In this document: piece after piece, positions 41,977-49,375 of the stretch
Layout: every line of letters begins with the position of its first letter
How positions within the stretch are numbered: the first letter of the stretch is position 1
Assembly (NCBI GenBank): GCA_964509765.1
Contig: CAZDYI010000136.1
Coordinates: 1 to 54,799 of the forward strand
DNA length: 54,799 nucleotides
From: CAZDYI01 sp964509765
GTDB taxonomy: Bacteria; Pseudomonadota; Gammaproteobacteria; Tethybacterales; Tethybacteraceae
Direction of reading: 5' to 3'
Position numbers and translations under genes: made by a program
The notes under the pieces: generated by a model
Seen by the model: the letters and a program-made list of their open reading frames with translations, nothing else
What the model was told of the DNA's origin: nothing
Databases searched by the model: none

Positions 41977-43041
41977 TCAGATGCCGGGCAGGTCGTGCTG
42001 GGCAGGCAAGATCTCTGTCTTGCCGAGCTCGGGCACCGGCTCCATCTTCCCGGACCTCACTGAGCTGTAGGCTGCCGCCGCGATCTCCATCGCGCGCACC
42101 CCGTCGTCGAACGTAATCGGGGTCTCGCCGTTGCCCCTTACGGCTGTGACGAACTCGCGCAGCTGGATCTCGTAGGACTCCCTGTAGCGGTCGACGAAGG
42201 ATTCGTGCAGGCGCTCCTTGGCAGCAGTGTGTCGCGCGGTGTGAATCTCGAGCTCGTGCGTGCGGCGGTTGCCGGACACCAGCATGCCCTCTGAGCCGTT
42301 GAGTTCGATGCGCTGGTCGTAGCCGTAGGCGGACGCCCGGCATGCGTCGATCACCGTCACCGGTCCGCTTTCGCAGAGAAGGATCGCCGAGGTTGCGTCG
42401 AAGTCGCCGATCTCGACGAGCGTCTCGGGGTCCCTGAGCCTTCCCAGGACGGCGAACACGGACACCGGCTCCTCTCCCAACAGGTGCCGGGTCATGTCGA
42501 AGTCGTGGGCAACCATGTCAACGAGGTATCCGCCGCAGGACTCAAGGTATTCGCGCGGCGGATGGCCGCAGGAGCGGGACGTGATCGAAACCTGCTGAAG
42601 CCTGCCGATCTCCCCGTCAATCATCGCGCTCCTGGCCGCGGCGTGGCCGGGGTCGAAGCGCTGGTTGAAGCCGACCTGGACCGGAACGGGGTGTTGCTTG
42701 AGAAAGTCCCTGCACTTGTAGGCGAGGTCCAAGAGGGTGTCGAGGGGCTTCTCGCACAGCACTGGCTTGCCGGCTTTGGCGCACATGGCGATCAGCATGC
42801 AATGCTTGGATGACTCCGACGCGATCAGGACGGCGTCTACGCCGGGGCTGTCGACCGCCTCTTCCGCAGTGGGCACTGCCCTAGCCCCGGTTCTGTCGGC
42901 GACGGCCTGCGCCGCCTCGGGAGACGGGTCGAAGACGACGGACAGGGAAGCCGATTCACTCCTGCAGATCACCCCGGCATGCATCCTGCCGATCCGGCCG
43001 CAGCCAAGCAGGGCGAAGCTGACCTTGCTTGGGCCGGGCAT
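41977..43041 (-). CDS. Gfo/Idh/MocA oxidoreductase, inositol 2-dehydrogenase-like, copy 2
   Basis: A 354-residue paralogue of the dehydrogenase at 39.0-40.0 kb. It has ALLGCGRIGRMHAG near 10-23, KPVLCEKPLDTL, QVGFNQRFDPGHAA, DMVAHDFDMTRHLLG, YGYDQRIELNGSEGMLVSGNRR and the FVDRYRESYEIQLREFV tail. Differences from copy 1 include a longer C-terminus (GKMEPVPELGKTEILPAQHDLPG). The ATG at 43041 lies 40 nt after the acoB-like stop without a clear Shine-Dalgarno. It appears to close a minus-strand run from the nucleoside hydrolase through nfeD, qmcA and acoAB. Substrate unknown, possibly inositol-like. Confidence 0.86.
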   Translation of the reverse strand: MPGPSKVSFALLGCGRIGRMHAGVICRSESASLSVVFDPSPEAAQAVADRTGARAVPTAEEAVDSPGVDAVLIASESSKHCMLIAMCAKAGKPVLCEKPLDTLLDLAYKCRDFLKQHPVPVQVGFNQRFDPGHAAARSAMIDGEIGRLQQVSITSRSCGHPPREYLESCGGYLVDMVAHDFDMTRHLLGEEPVSVFAVLGRLRDPETLVEIGDFDATSAILLCESGPVTVIDACRASAYGYDQRIELNGSEGMLVSGNRRTHELEIHTARHTAAKERLHESFVDRYRESYEIQLREFVTAVRGNGETPITFDDGVRAMEIAAAAYSSVRSGKMEPVPELGKTEILPAQHDLPGI

Positions 43042-43081
43042 CGGGATACAGCAGTGCAGGCAGGTTCGCGGCGAAGCTGCG

Positions 43082-44080
43082 TCAGCCCCAGGCAGGGCGC
43101 CTGCGGGCGACGAGGTGCCCGACGGCCTCGACGATGAGCGGGGCGCCCGGAACGCTCTCCTCCTCGAGCCTCGGCGAGACCGGGATCGGGACGTCCTCAC
43201 CCGCGACCCGGATGACCGGCTCCTCTAGGAAGTCGAAGCAGGACTCCTGGATCCGCGCGGCGACCTCGGCCGCCGGGCCGAACGAGGCGACCGCCTCTGT
43301 TATGACCGCGGCGCGGTTTGTCTTGCGGACCGAGTCGAAGACAGTCTCTTCGTCGAGCGGATTGAGCGTGCGCAGGTTGATCACCTCGCAGTCGATCCCG
43401 CCCTCCGCCAGCTCCCTTGCGGCCTCGAGCGCGTACAGCAGCATCCGCGAGTAGGTGATGAGCGTCGCGTCCTTGCCCTTCCTCGCGACGTGCGCCTTGC
43501 CCCAGGGCGCGTCGGGCCTCTTTGACAGCTTGCCCTTTTCCACGTACAGGCGCTTGTGCTCGATGAACAGCACCGGGTCCGGCTGCCTTACCGCCGCGCG
43601 CAAGAGGAAGTACGCGTCGTTGACCGTCGCCGGCAGAGCGACGCGAAGCCCGGGGACGTGCGCGCCCCAGCCCTCGAGGCTTTGCGAGTGCTGCGCTGCT
43701 CCCGAGCGGCCGGTCCCGCCCTGTGTGCGCAGCACCATCGGCACGCCGGTCGCGCCGCCGAACATGTAGCGGATCTTCGCGGCCTGGTTCGCGAGCTGGT
43801 CCATCGACATCGCCAGGAAGTCGACGTACATCAGCTCGGCGACCGGCCGCAGCCCCTGCAGCGCCATCCCGACGGCGGTGCCGACGATCCCGGGCTCGGA
43901 GATCGGCGTGTCGACCACGCGCTCGGGACCGAAGCGCTCGAGCATCCCCCGCGTGACCCCGTATGCCCCGCCGTACCTTCCGACCTCCTCGCCGATGACG
44001 AGCACAGTCTTGTCGGATTCCATCTCGTCGGCAAGCGCCTTGCCGAGCGCCTCGCGGTAGGTGGTCTCGGCCGCGCTCAC
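43082..44080 (-). CDS. acoB: 2-oxoacid/acetoin dehydrogenase E1 beta subunit
   Basis: A 332-residue thiamine-diphosphate enzyme subunit that pairs with E1 alpha to decarboxylate a 2-oxo acid or cleave acetoin. Typical motifs are VIGEEVGRYGGAYGVTRG near 29-46, DTPISEPGIVGTAVGMAL near 60-77, AEIM-like AELMYVDFL, RTQGGTGRSGAAQHSQSLEGW and INLRTLNPLDEETV. The ATG overlaps the alpha stop (ATGA). Sequence patterns fit both pyruvate and acetoin dehydrogenases; the AcoC-type E2 nearby favours acetoin. The symbol is tentative. Confidence 0.86.
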   Translation of the reverse strand: MSAAETTYREALGKALADEMESDKTVLVIGEEVGRYGGAYGVTRGMLERFGPERVVDTPISEPGIVGTAVGMALQGLRPVAELMYVDFLAMSMDQLANQAAKIRYMFGGATGVPMVLRTQGGTGRSGAAQHSQSLEGWGAHVPGLRVALPATVNDAYFLLRAAVRQPDPVLFIEHKRLYVEKGKLSKRPDAPWGKAHVARKGKDATLITYSRMLLYALEAARELAEGGIDCEVINLRTLNPLDEETVFDSVRKTNRAAVITEAVASFGPAAEVAARIQESCFDFLEEPVIRVAGEDVPIPVSPRLEEESVPGAPLIVEAVGHLVARRRPAWG

Positions 44081-45105
44081 GGCTCGCGGCCGTCGGCGAG
44101 CGCGCGCGCGATCCTGTCGCGGACCGGCTGCGGGCCGGGCTCGCCCGGGTCGTACACCCCGTCGAACAGCTCCGCTTCCGGCGGCGCCTCGGCCTCAGTT
44201 GCGTGGCCTACCGCCGCGTCCATCTCGGCGGCGATCTCCGCGTCGGCCGCGTCGAGGTCTCTCTTCGTCCCGAGGCGCTCGAGCTGCCTCCTCGCGCGTG
44301 CGACGGGGTCGAGCTTGCGGCCCTTTTCCTCCTCGGCTTCGTCTCGGTACGGGCTCTTGTCCATCCTCGCGTGGCCAAAGAAGCGGTAGCAGTTGAGCAT
44401 GACGAGCGCCGGGCGGCCCTTGTTGCGCGCGTCGCGGACGAGCGGCTCAGACTTCGCGACGACCTCTGCGACGTCCGAGCCGTCCGCGTCGGCGGCGGCC
44501 AGCCCGAAGGACCTGGCGCGGTCGCAGAACTCGAGCGACGCCGATGCGTCCCGTATGTGCGTGCCCATCCCGTACTGGTTGTTGACGCACGCGAACACCA
44601 CGGGCAGCTTCCACAGCGCCGCCATGTTCATGCTCTCGTAGAGCAGGCCCTGCTGCATCGCGCCGTCGCCGAAGAACGCCACCGAGACCCTCCTCTCGCC
44701 GCGCAGCCTGTAGGCGTACGCCGCGCCGACGCTGTGCGGTATCCCGCCGCCGACGATCGCGTTCGCGCCGAGGCTGCCGAGGGCAGCGTCGGCGATGTGC
44801 ATCGAGCCGCCCTTGCCGCGGCAGTAGCCGTCCGCCTTGCCGGCGATCTCGGCCATCATCCTGCGGGGGTCGCCGCCGCGCGCGAGGTGGATGCCGTGGC
44901 CGCGGTGGTTTGTCGTGAAGGTGTCGCCGTCGGCCATGCAGTCGCAGATGCCTGCGACAGCCTCCTCGCCGATCGACAGGTGGAGCATGCTGCCGGCGGT
45001 TCCGCCGCGCACGAACAGCTCCGCGACCCGCTCCTCGAAGGTGCGGATCCGGCGCATCGCGCGGTACAGGCGCAACAGGCGCGGCTTGGAAAGCTTACCC
45101 GCCAT
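44077..45105 (-). CDS. acoA: 2-oxoacid/acetoin dehydrogenase E1 alpha subunit
   Basis: A 342-residue E1 alpha subunit. It has RRIRTFEERVAELF near 18-31, SIGEEAVAGICDCM, YCRGKGGSMHIADAALG near 96-112, the ThDP-Mg motif FFGDGAMQQGLLYESMNMAALWKLPVVFACVNNQYGMGT, and the phosphorylation-loop-like CYRFFGHARMDKSPYRDEAEEE. The C-terminus (residues about 280-342) is acidic and extended. The ATG at 45105 follows the qmcA stop by 34 nt. It overlaps acoB by 4 nt. Partner E2 (acoC) is separated by about 5 kb and E3 is not in the window. Confidence 0.86.
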   Translation of the reverse strand: MAGKLSKPRLLRLYRAMRRIRTFEERVAELFVRGGTAGSMLHLSIGEEAVAGICDCMADGDTFTTNHRGHGIHLARGGDPRRMMAEIAGKADGYCRGKGGSMHIADAALGSLGANAIVGGGIPHSVGAAYAYRLRGERRVSVAFFGDGAMQQGLLYESMNMAALWKLPVVFACVNNQYGMGTHIRDASASLEFCDRARSFGLAAADADGSDVAEVVAKSEPLVRDARNKGRPALVMLNCYRFFGHARMDKSPYRDEAEEEKGRKLDPVARARRQLERLGTKRDLDAADAEIAAEMDAAVGHATEAEAPPEAELFDGVYDPGEPGPQPVRDRIARALADGREP

Positions 45106-45139
45106 GGCGTCAGCCAAAAAAAGCAGCGGCCCGCCCGGG

Positions 45140-45997
45140 CTACTGCTGCTTTGCCCTTCCGAGTATGCCGCGGATCGACTCCTGCAGGTCGGCCGGGACG
45201 AGCAGGATCTTCGCGTTGTTCGACTCACCCATGTCCTTGAGTGTGTCGACGTAGCGCTGGCCGAGCAGGAACTGCAGGCTCAGCTGCTGGTCGGGGACGG
45301 TCTCCATGACGAGCTGGATCGCCTTCTTCGACGCGTTTGCGAGCGTTACCTCGGCCTCGGCGTCGCGCTTGGCGGACTCCAGCCGGCCCTCGGCCTCGAG
45401 GATCGCGGCCTGCTTCGCGCCCTCGGCGCGGGTGATCGTCGCCTTGCGGTCGCGCTCGGCGGCGGCCTGCTGCTCCATCGACACCTGCATGGTGTCGGAC
45501 GGCTTGATGTCCTGGATCTCGACGCTCTTGAGGTTGAGCCCCCAGCCCTGGAGCTCCTCGGAAATCGCGGACTTCAGGCGCGACTTGATCCGCTCGCGCG
45601 AGGACAGCGCGTCGTCGAGGTCCATCTCGCCGATGATCGAGCGCAAGGAGGTCTGGACCAGGTTGCGCACCGCAAGGGCGAAGTCGACCACCCCGTAGAC
45701 CGCGGTCGGCGGGTCGACGACCTTGATGAACGCGATCGCGTTGGTCGTGATCACCGCGTTGTCCTTGGTGATCACCTCCTGGCGGTCGACGTCGAGGACG
45801 ATGTCCTTGGTGACCACCCTGTAGGCGACCCGGTCGATGTACGGGATGATCACAGACAGACCCGGCGGCAGCGTCCTGGTGTACCTGCCGAAGCGCTCGA
45901 TGACCCACTCCTGGCCCTGCGGGACGGTGCGGATGCCCATCGCAACCGTCACGATGACGATCACGACGAGGATCACGGTGAAGACTAGCTCGATCAT
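45140..45997 (-). CDS. qmcA: SPFH/Band-7 membrane scaffold protein QmcA
   Basis: A 285-residue stomatin-like protein that organises membrane microdomains, usually with an NfeD partner. One N-terminal helix (about 3-22) is followed by GIRTVPQGQEWVIERFGRYTRTLPPGL, the SPFH domain with DRQEVITKDNAV near 71-82 and GEMDLDDALSSRERI, and a coiled coil rich in Ala/Glu (about 160-225). The C-terminus is LVPADLQESIRGILGRAKQQ. The ATG overlaps the stop of the second nfeD-like gene. The first 45 residues are echoed in that upstream gene. Confidence 0.92.
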   Translation of the reverse strand: MIELVFTVILVVIVIVTVAMGIRTVPQGQEWVIERFGRYTRTLPPGLSVIIPYIDRVAYRVVTKDIVLDVDRQEVITKDNAVITTNAIAFIKVVDPPTAVYGVVDFALAVRNLVQTSLRSIIGEMDLDDALSSRERIKSRLKSAISEELQGWGLNLKSVEIQDIKPSDTMQVSMEQQAAAERDRKATITRAEGAKQAAILEAEGRLESAKRDAEAEVTLANASKKAIQLVMETVPDQQLSLQFLLGQRYVDTLKDMGESNNAKILLVPADLQESIRGILGRAKQQ

Positions 45998-46836
45998 TGT
46001 TCAGTCCCTAACTCTTTCGAGATCGTCACGATTTTCTGCTCCATGTCTACGCCTGTTACCTTAACGGTATCGCCAAGGCCAATATTTTCCTTTGAAGACG
46101 CCTGCCATAAGTCGCTGTCTCCATATGGTTTCAGAAACTTGACGCTACCTTTGCCTTCTGACCAGTTTACAACGATTCCTCTCATGCTTCTAGAATTTTC
46201 TCCTGACATTCGATTTGATTCTTCTGTTGGCCTTTGAATTGATTTTTCTTCTAGGCTGTCCTGTTTGTTTGCTGATCTACCAAAGGCCCCTATCAGAAAA
46301 CTGCTGAGCACTAAGCATATCAACACTTGAAGTTCCAAGCTCATTTGGTTGTCACCGTTGACACTAGAAACTGAAAAAACAAAATCTTTGCCAAAGAGTG
46401 GGATTGTGAATTCGAAGTTACCCCAGGGAACTGGCAACAATATCAGAAGGCCGACCACTGCAGCAGAAATCCCAACCCACAACGCGACTCTAAAGTAGTG
46501 CAGAATCAACATAACAATTCCGAACACGACCCATTCAGTCCATTTGCGGCCCTTCTGGAATTGATTCGTATCTTTGTTCTGTTCCACTGTTTTTTCCTCT
46601 GGCAGAGGATTTTCGCGCTGAACGTCTTTGTCGTTTTGGGCTACCTGACTGCTCAGTTTCACGCTGCCTGTTTCACCCGCGAACTGGGCTTCAGACATGC
46701 CTGTCACCTGCGACTTGGTATAGGTGCCGGAGATCTCCAACCGATTCAGATCGACCTTCGGGACCGTGCGGGTCCCCGCTGCAGCCGACACAGCAATTAG
46801 GGTGCTGACAATTACGGTGAAGATGAGTCTGATCAC
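45994..46836 (-). CDS. chimeric NfeD-like protein with a QmcA-like N-terminus
   Basis: A 280-residue membrane protein. Residues 1-45 (MIRLIFTVIVSTLIAVSAAAG, then TRTVPKVDLNRLEISGTYT) align with the first 45 of QmcA, whereas the rest is NfeD-like. A polar linker (about 46-98) leads to two helix pairs (about 101-137 and 168-185) and a C-terminal OB-like domain, RGIVVNWSEGKGSVKFLKPYGDSDLWQASS. That domain matches the NfeD encoded just upstream (RGVVLDWAGGKGSVKFQRPYG). GC is about 45%, far below both neighbours. It overlaps qmcA by 4 nt. It looks like a tandem duplication product of the nfeD-qmcA junction that has diverged fast or been replaced. Confidence 0.8.
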   Translation of the reverse strand: MIRLIFTVIVSTLIAVSAAAGTRTVPKVDLNRLEISGTYTKSQVTGMSEAQFAGETGSVKLSSQVAQNDKDVQRENPLPEEKTVEQNKDTNQFQKGRKWTEWVVFGIVMLILHYFRVALWVGISAAVVGLLILLPVPWGNFEFTIPLFGKDFVFSVSSVNGDNQMSLELQVLICLVLSSFLIGAFGRSANKQDSLEEKSIQRPTEESNRMSGENSRSMRGIVVNWSEGKGSVKFLKPYGDSDLWQASSKENIGLGDTVKVTGVDMEQKIVTISKELGTEQ

Positions 46837-46850
46837 GAATACCTACCCGA

Positions 46851-47288
46851 TCACCTAGAAAGCGTCACCGTCTTCTGCTCGGCGTCGACCGCGGTGACCT
46901 GGGCGCTGTCGCCGCGGCTGAGCTCGTGGTCCGAGCTCGCCTGCCAGATGTCGCGGCCGCCGTACGGGCGCTGGAACTTCACGCTGCCCTTGCCGCCTGC
47001 CCAGTCGAGGACGACCCCGCGCACGCCGATCATCGATTCCGGCCTGCGCAGCTTCGCGAACCTGCCGCGCAGCTTGATCCATGCCACGATCATGGCAATG
47101 CTGATCACCCCCCAGAGCACCATCTGGACGACGAGGCCGATCCCCGGGAACGGCAACATCAGCACGCCGACCGCGGCGGCGCCGAGCCCGAGCCAAACCA
47201 GGTAGTAGGAGTTGACCAGCAGGAGGTCGCCCACCAGCAGGGCCAGGCCGAAGGCAACCCAGTGCCACCACGCGAGCTCGATCTCCAT
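46851..47288 (-). CDS. nfeD: NfeD-family membrane protein
   Basis: A 145-residue short NfeD, the usual partner of QmcA/stomatin-like proteins. Hydrophobic helices span about 6-24, 27-48 and 52-72, followed by a cytoplasmic OB-fold domain (about 88-145) with IGVRGVVLDWAGGKGSVKFQRPYGGRDIWQASS and ending VTLSR. The ATG at 47288 has no Shine-Dalgarno but TAGAAT lies 9 nt upstream, so a promoter between the nucleoside hydrolase and nfeD is likely. It is followed by the chimeric copy and qmcA. Confidence 0.88.
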   Translation of the reverse strand: MEIELAWWHWVAFGLALLVGDLLLVNSYYLVWLGLGAAAVGVLMLPFPGIGLVVQMVLWGVISIAMIVAWIKLRGRFAKLRRPESMIGVRGVVLDWAGGKGSVKFQRPYGGRDIWQASSDHELSRGDSAQVTAVDAEQKTVTLSR

Positions 47289-47297
47289 CTCGTTGCG

Positions 47298-47303
47298 ATT
47301 CTA
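47298..47303 (-). promoter_or_regulatory. -10 element of nfeD, 9 nt from ATG
   Basis: Minus-strand TAGAAT, then CGCAACGAG and ATG. No real Shine-Dalgarno fits. It lies in the 32-nt gap after the nucleoside hydrolase stop. Confidence 0.55.
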
Positions 47304-47320
47304 GGCGGGAGTGCGCGGCC

Positions 47321-48253
47321 TCACCCGCCGCCAGCAAGCGTGTCGACGAACAGCCTTCTCATCGCCTCCTTGTCCACGGTCGCCGCGTAGGACTGGACCT
47401 GCCGCCCTTCGGGCGCGCCGCCGCCCTCGTGGGCGACCGTCCGTCCGCGCTCCTCGCCCTCGGTAACCACCGTGATCGGGGCCTCGGCAAGCCCGAACAG
47501 GTCCGGGTGCTCGGGCAGGGCCACCGCGCAGACGTCATGCATGCAACAGCCGGCGACGCCGACCTCCTTCGTGTAGAAGTCGATGTAGTAGGCGGCGGTC
47601 TCGGCCATCACGGGCCCGTACGGCTTTCCGGACGCGCCGATCCGCGCGAAGTCGTCGCCGTCGACGACCGTGTCCTTGGTCACGTCGAGGCCTACCATCG
47701 AAACCTTCCACGGCGCGGCGAAGACCATGTCGGCGCCCTCCGGGTCGTTCGCGATGTTCGCCTCGGCGTGCGCCGTGACGTTCCCGCCGCGGTGCGCGCT
47801 TCCGCCCATGAGCACCACCTCCTTTACCTTCTCGACCGCCTCGGGGCGGTCCCGGACAAGAAGCGCGATGTTGGTGAGCGGGCCGACGGGAACGAGGGTG
47901 ATGTCGCCCGGGTTCGCGAGGACGGTCTCGGCGATGAAGTCGACCGCGCCCCTCGGGTCGGGCTTGCGCGCGGGCCCCGGCCACTCGATCCCGCCCATCC
48001 CGTTCTTGCCGTGCACCCAGTCGGGGTAGGGCCGCGGCGGCCCTGCGATCGCGTCCGACGCCCCCTCGCAGACCGGGACGTCCGCGCCTGCGGCCTCGAG
48101 GATGCGCAGCGCGTTGGCGGTCGCGAGCTCCGTCGGGACGTTTCCGAACACGGTCGTCAGCCCGAGCAGCTCGATGCCCGGGTGCTCGAGCGCGAACAGG
48201 ATCGCCATCGCGTCGTCGATCCCGGGGTCTGTGTCTATGATCATCTTGGTCAT
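47321..48253 (-). CDS. inosine-uridine-preferring nucleoside hydrolase family protein
   Basis: A 310-residue calcium-dependent N-ribohydrolase that splits nucleosides into base and ribose. The metal-binding IIDTDPGIDDAMAI is near 5-18, VFGNVPTELATANALRILE near 40-58, VHGKNGMGGI near 80-89, PVGPLTNIALL near 122-132 and MHDVCAVA near 241-248 with the last Asp. AAGGAAGG precedes the ATG. It diverges from the ABC importer operon 111 nt away, whose BMP-type binding protein is of a nucleoside-binding family, so nucleoside salvage is a reasonable joint role. Confidence 0.92.
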   Translation of the reverse strand: MTKMIIDTDPGIDDAMAILFALEHPGIELLGLTTVFGNVPTELATANALRILEAAGADVPVCEGASDAIAGPPRPYPDWVHGKNGMGGIEWPGPARKPDPRGAVDFIAETVLANPGDITLVPVGPLTNIALLVRDRPEAVEKVKEVVLMGGSAHRGGNVTAHAEANIANDPEGADMVFAAPWKVSMVGLDVTKDTVVDGDDFARIGASGKPYGPVMAETAAYYIDFYTKEVGVAGCCMHDVCAVALPEHPDLFGLAEAPITVVTEGEERGRTVAHEGGGAPEGRQVQSYAATVDKEAMRRLFVDTLAGGG

Positions 48254-48284
48254 TCAGGCCTTCCTTTGTTCCACTGCGGCCGGC

Positions 48285-48315
48285 TTGCTGCGCCGGCCCC
48301 GCTGAAATGTATAAT
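48285..48315 (+). promoter_or_regulatory. promoter of the ABC importer operon
   Basis: TTGCTG (48285-48290), a 19-nt spacer and TATAAT (48310-48315). The spacer is longer than ideal. The gene 49 nt downstream has a good GGAGGA, so its leader is of the normal type. Confidence 0.6.
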
Positions 48316-48364
48316 ATTCCACACGCGGGGAATCAGAAGCAAATCCCTGCAACGGAGGAACAAC

Positions 48365-49294
48365 ATGAACAAGAGAACAGTCGCTGCAGCGACGGCGGCC
48401 GCGTTAGTTGCGGCATTCGCAGGGGTGACCGCGGGAGCGGCGACGATCGGCTACTCCAGCCCGAACTTCGACGACAACTTCCAGACGGTCCTGCGCGAGA
48501 TCGCCAAGGAGCACGCCGAGGGCATGGGCCACTCGATCCAGATCGAGGACGCCAGGGAGGACGTCGGCACGCAGCTCAGCCAGATCCAGAACTTCATCGC
48601 CTCCGGCGTGGACGCAATCGTCCTAGCCCCGGTGAGCGCCGAGTCGACCCCGCAGATCACCAAGATGGCGAAGGACGCCGGCATCCCGCTGGTCTACATC
48701 AACCGCCGGCCGACCGACCTTGACGCCCTCGGCGGCAACAGCACCTTCGTCGGCTCAGACGAGACCTGGTCGGGCACGCTCGAGGCCTTCGAGCTCTGCA
48801 AGCTCGCCGCCGGGACCGGCAAGGGCGTGATCCTCATGGGCATCCTGTCCAACGAGGCCGCGGTCACCCGCACCGAGGACGTCCGCGAGGTGCTCAGGCT
48901 CTCGATGTGCAAGGGCATCGAGGTCGTCGCCGAGCACGAGGCCAAGTGGCAGCGCACCGAGGCGAACAACTACATCAGCAACCTGCTCGCCGGCGGGACC
49001 GAGTTTGACATCGTCTTCGCCAACAACGACGAGATGGCGCTCGGCGCGATCCAGGCGCTCAAGAACGCCGGCATCAGCATGGACGACGTGCTCGTCGGCG
49101 GGGTCGACGCCACCGCGGACGCATGCGCCGCGATGAAGGCCGGCGACCTGGACGTAACCGTCTTCCAGAACGCGCCCGGCCAGGCGATCGGCGGGGTCGA
49201 CGCAGCGGTCGCGATGATCAACGGCGAAAGCCTGCCGAAGTGGATCAACATCCCCTTCGAGCTGGTCACGCCCGACGACATGTCGAAGTGCTGA
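48365..49294 (+). CDS. sugar-type ABC periplasmic binding protein
   Basis: A 309-residue periplasmic binding protein of the ribose/galactose type (Peripla_BP_4). The signal peptide spans about 1-25 (VAAATAAALVAAFAGVTAGA). The mature part has GYSSPNFDDNFQTVLREIAKE, QIQNFIASGVDAIVLAPVS near 79-97, GIPLVYINRRP near 111-121, FANNDEMALGAIQAL near 217-231 and VGGVDATADACAAMKAG. Arg and Asn/Asp in these loops usually grip a pyranose or furanose. GGAGGA precedes the ATG. It heads an operon with one ATPase and two permeases; two strong hairpins separate it from the ATPase. The ligand is unknown. Confidence 0.9.
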   Translation: MNKRTVAAATAAALVAAFAGVTAGAATIGYSSPNFDDNFQTVLREIAKEHAEGMGHSIQIEDAREDVGTQLSQIQNFIASGVDAIVLAPVSAESTPQITKMAKDAGIPLVYINRRPTDLDALGGNSTFVGSDETWSGTLEAFELCKLAAGTGKGVILMGILSNEAAVTRTEDVREVLRLSMCKGIEVVAEHEAKWQRTEANNYISNLLAGGTEFDIVFANNDEMALGAIQALKNAGISMDDVLVGGVDATADACAAMKAGDLDVTVFQNAPGQAIGGVDAAVAMINGESLPKWINIPFELVTPDDMSKC

Positions 49295-49301
49295 CCTGAC
49301 C

Positions 49302-49351
49302 GCCCGCGGGCCGCGGCGCAGCGGCCCGCGGGCAACCCGCCTTCGGGCGGG
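49302..49351 (+). repeat. tandem hairpins between binding-protein and ATPase genes
   Basis: First hairpin: 13-bp perfect arms GCCCGCGGGCCGC (49302-49314) and GCGGCCCGCGGGC (49321-49333). Second: CCCGCC-TTCG-GGCGGG (49336-49351), a stable UUCG tetraloop. No T-run follows. In binding-protein operons such structures stabilise the upstream mRNA or attenuate read-through, giving excess binding protein. Confidence 0.75.
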
Positions 49352-49375
49352 CGCCGATCTGCGAGGAGGGCAGGC

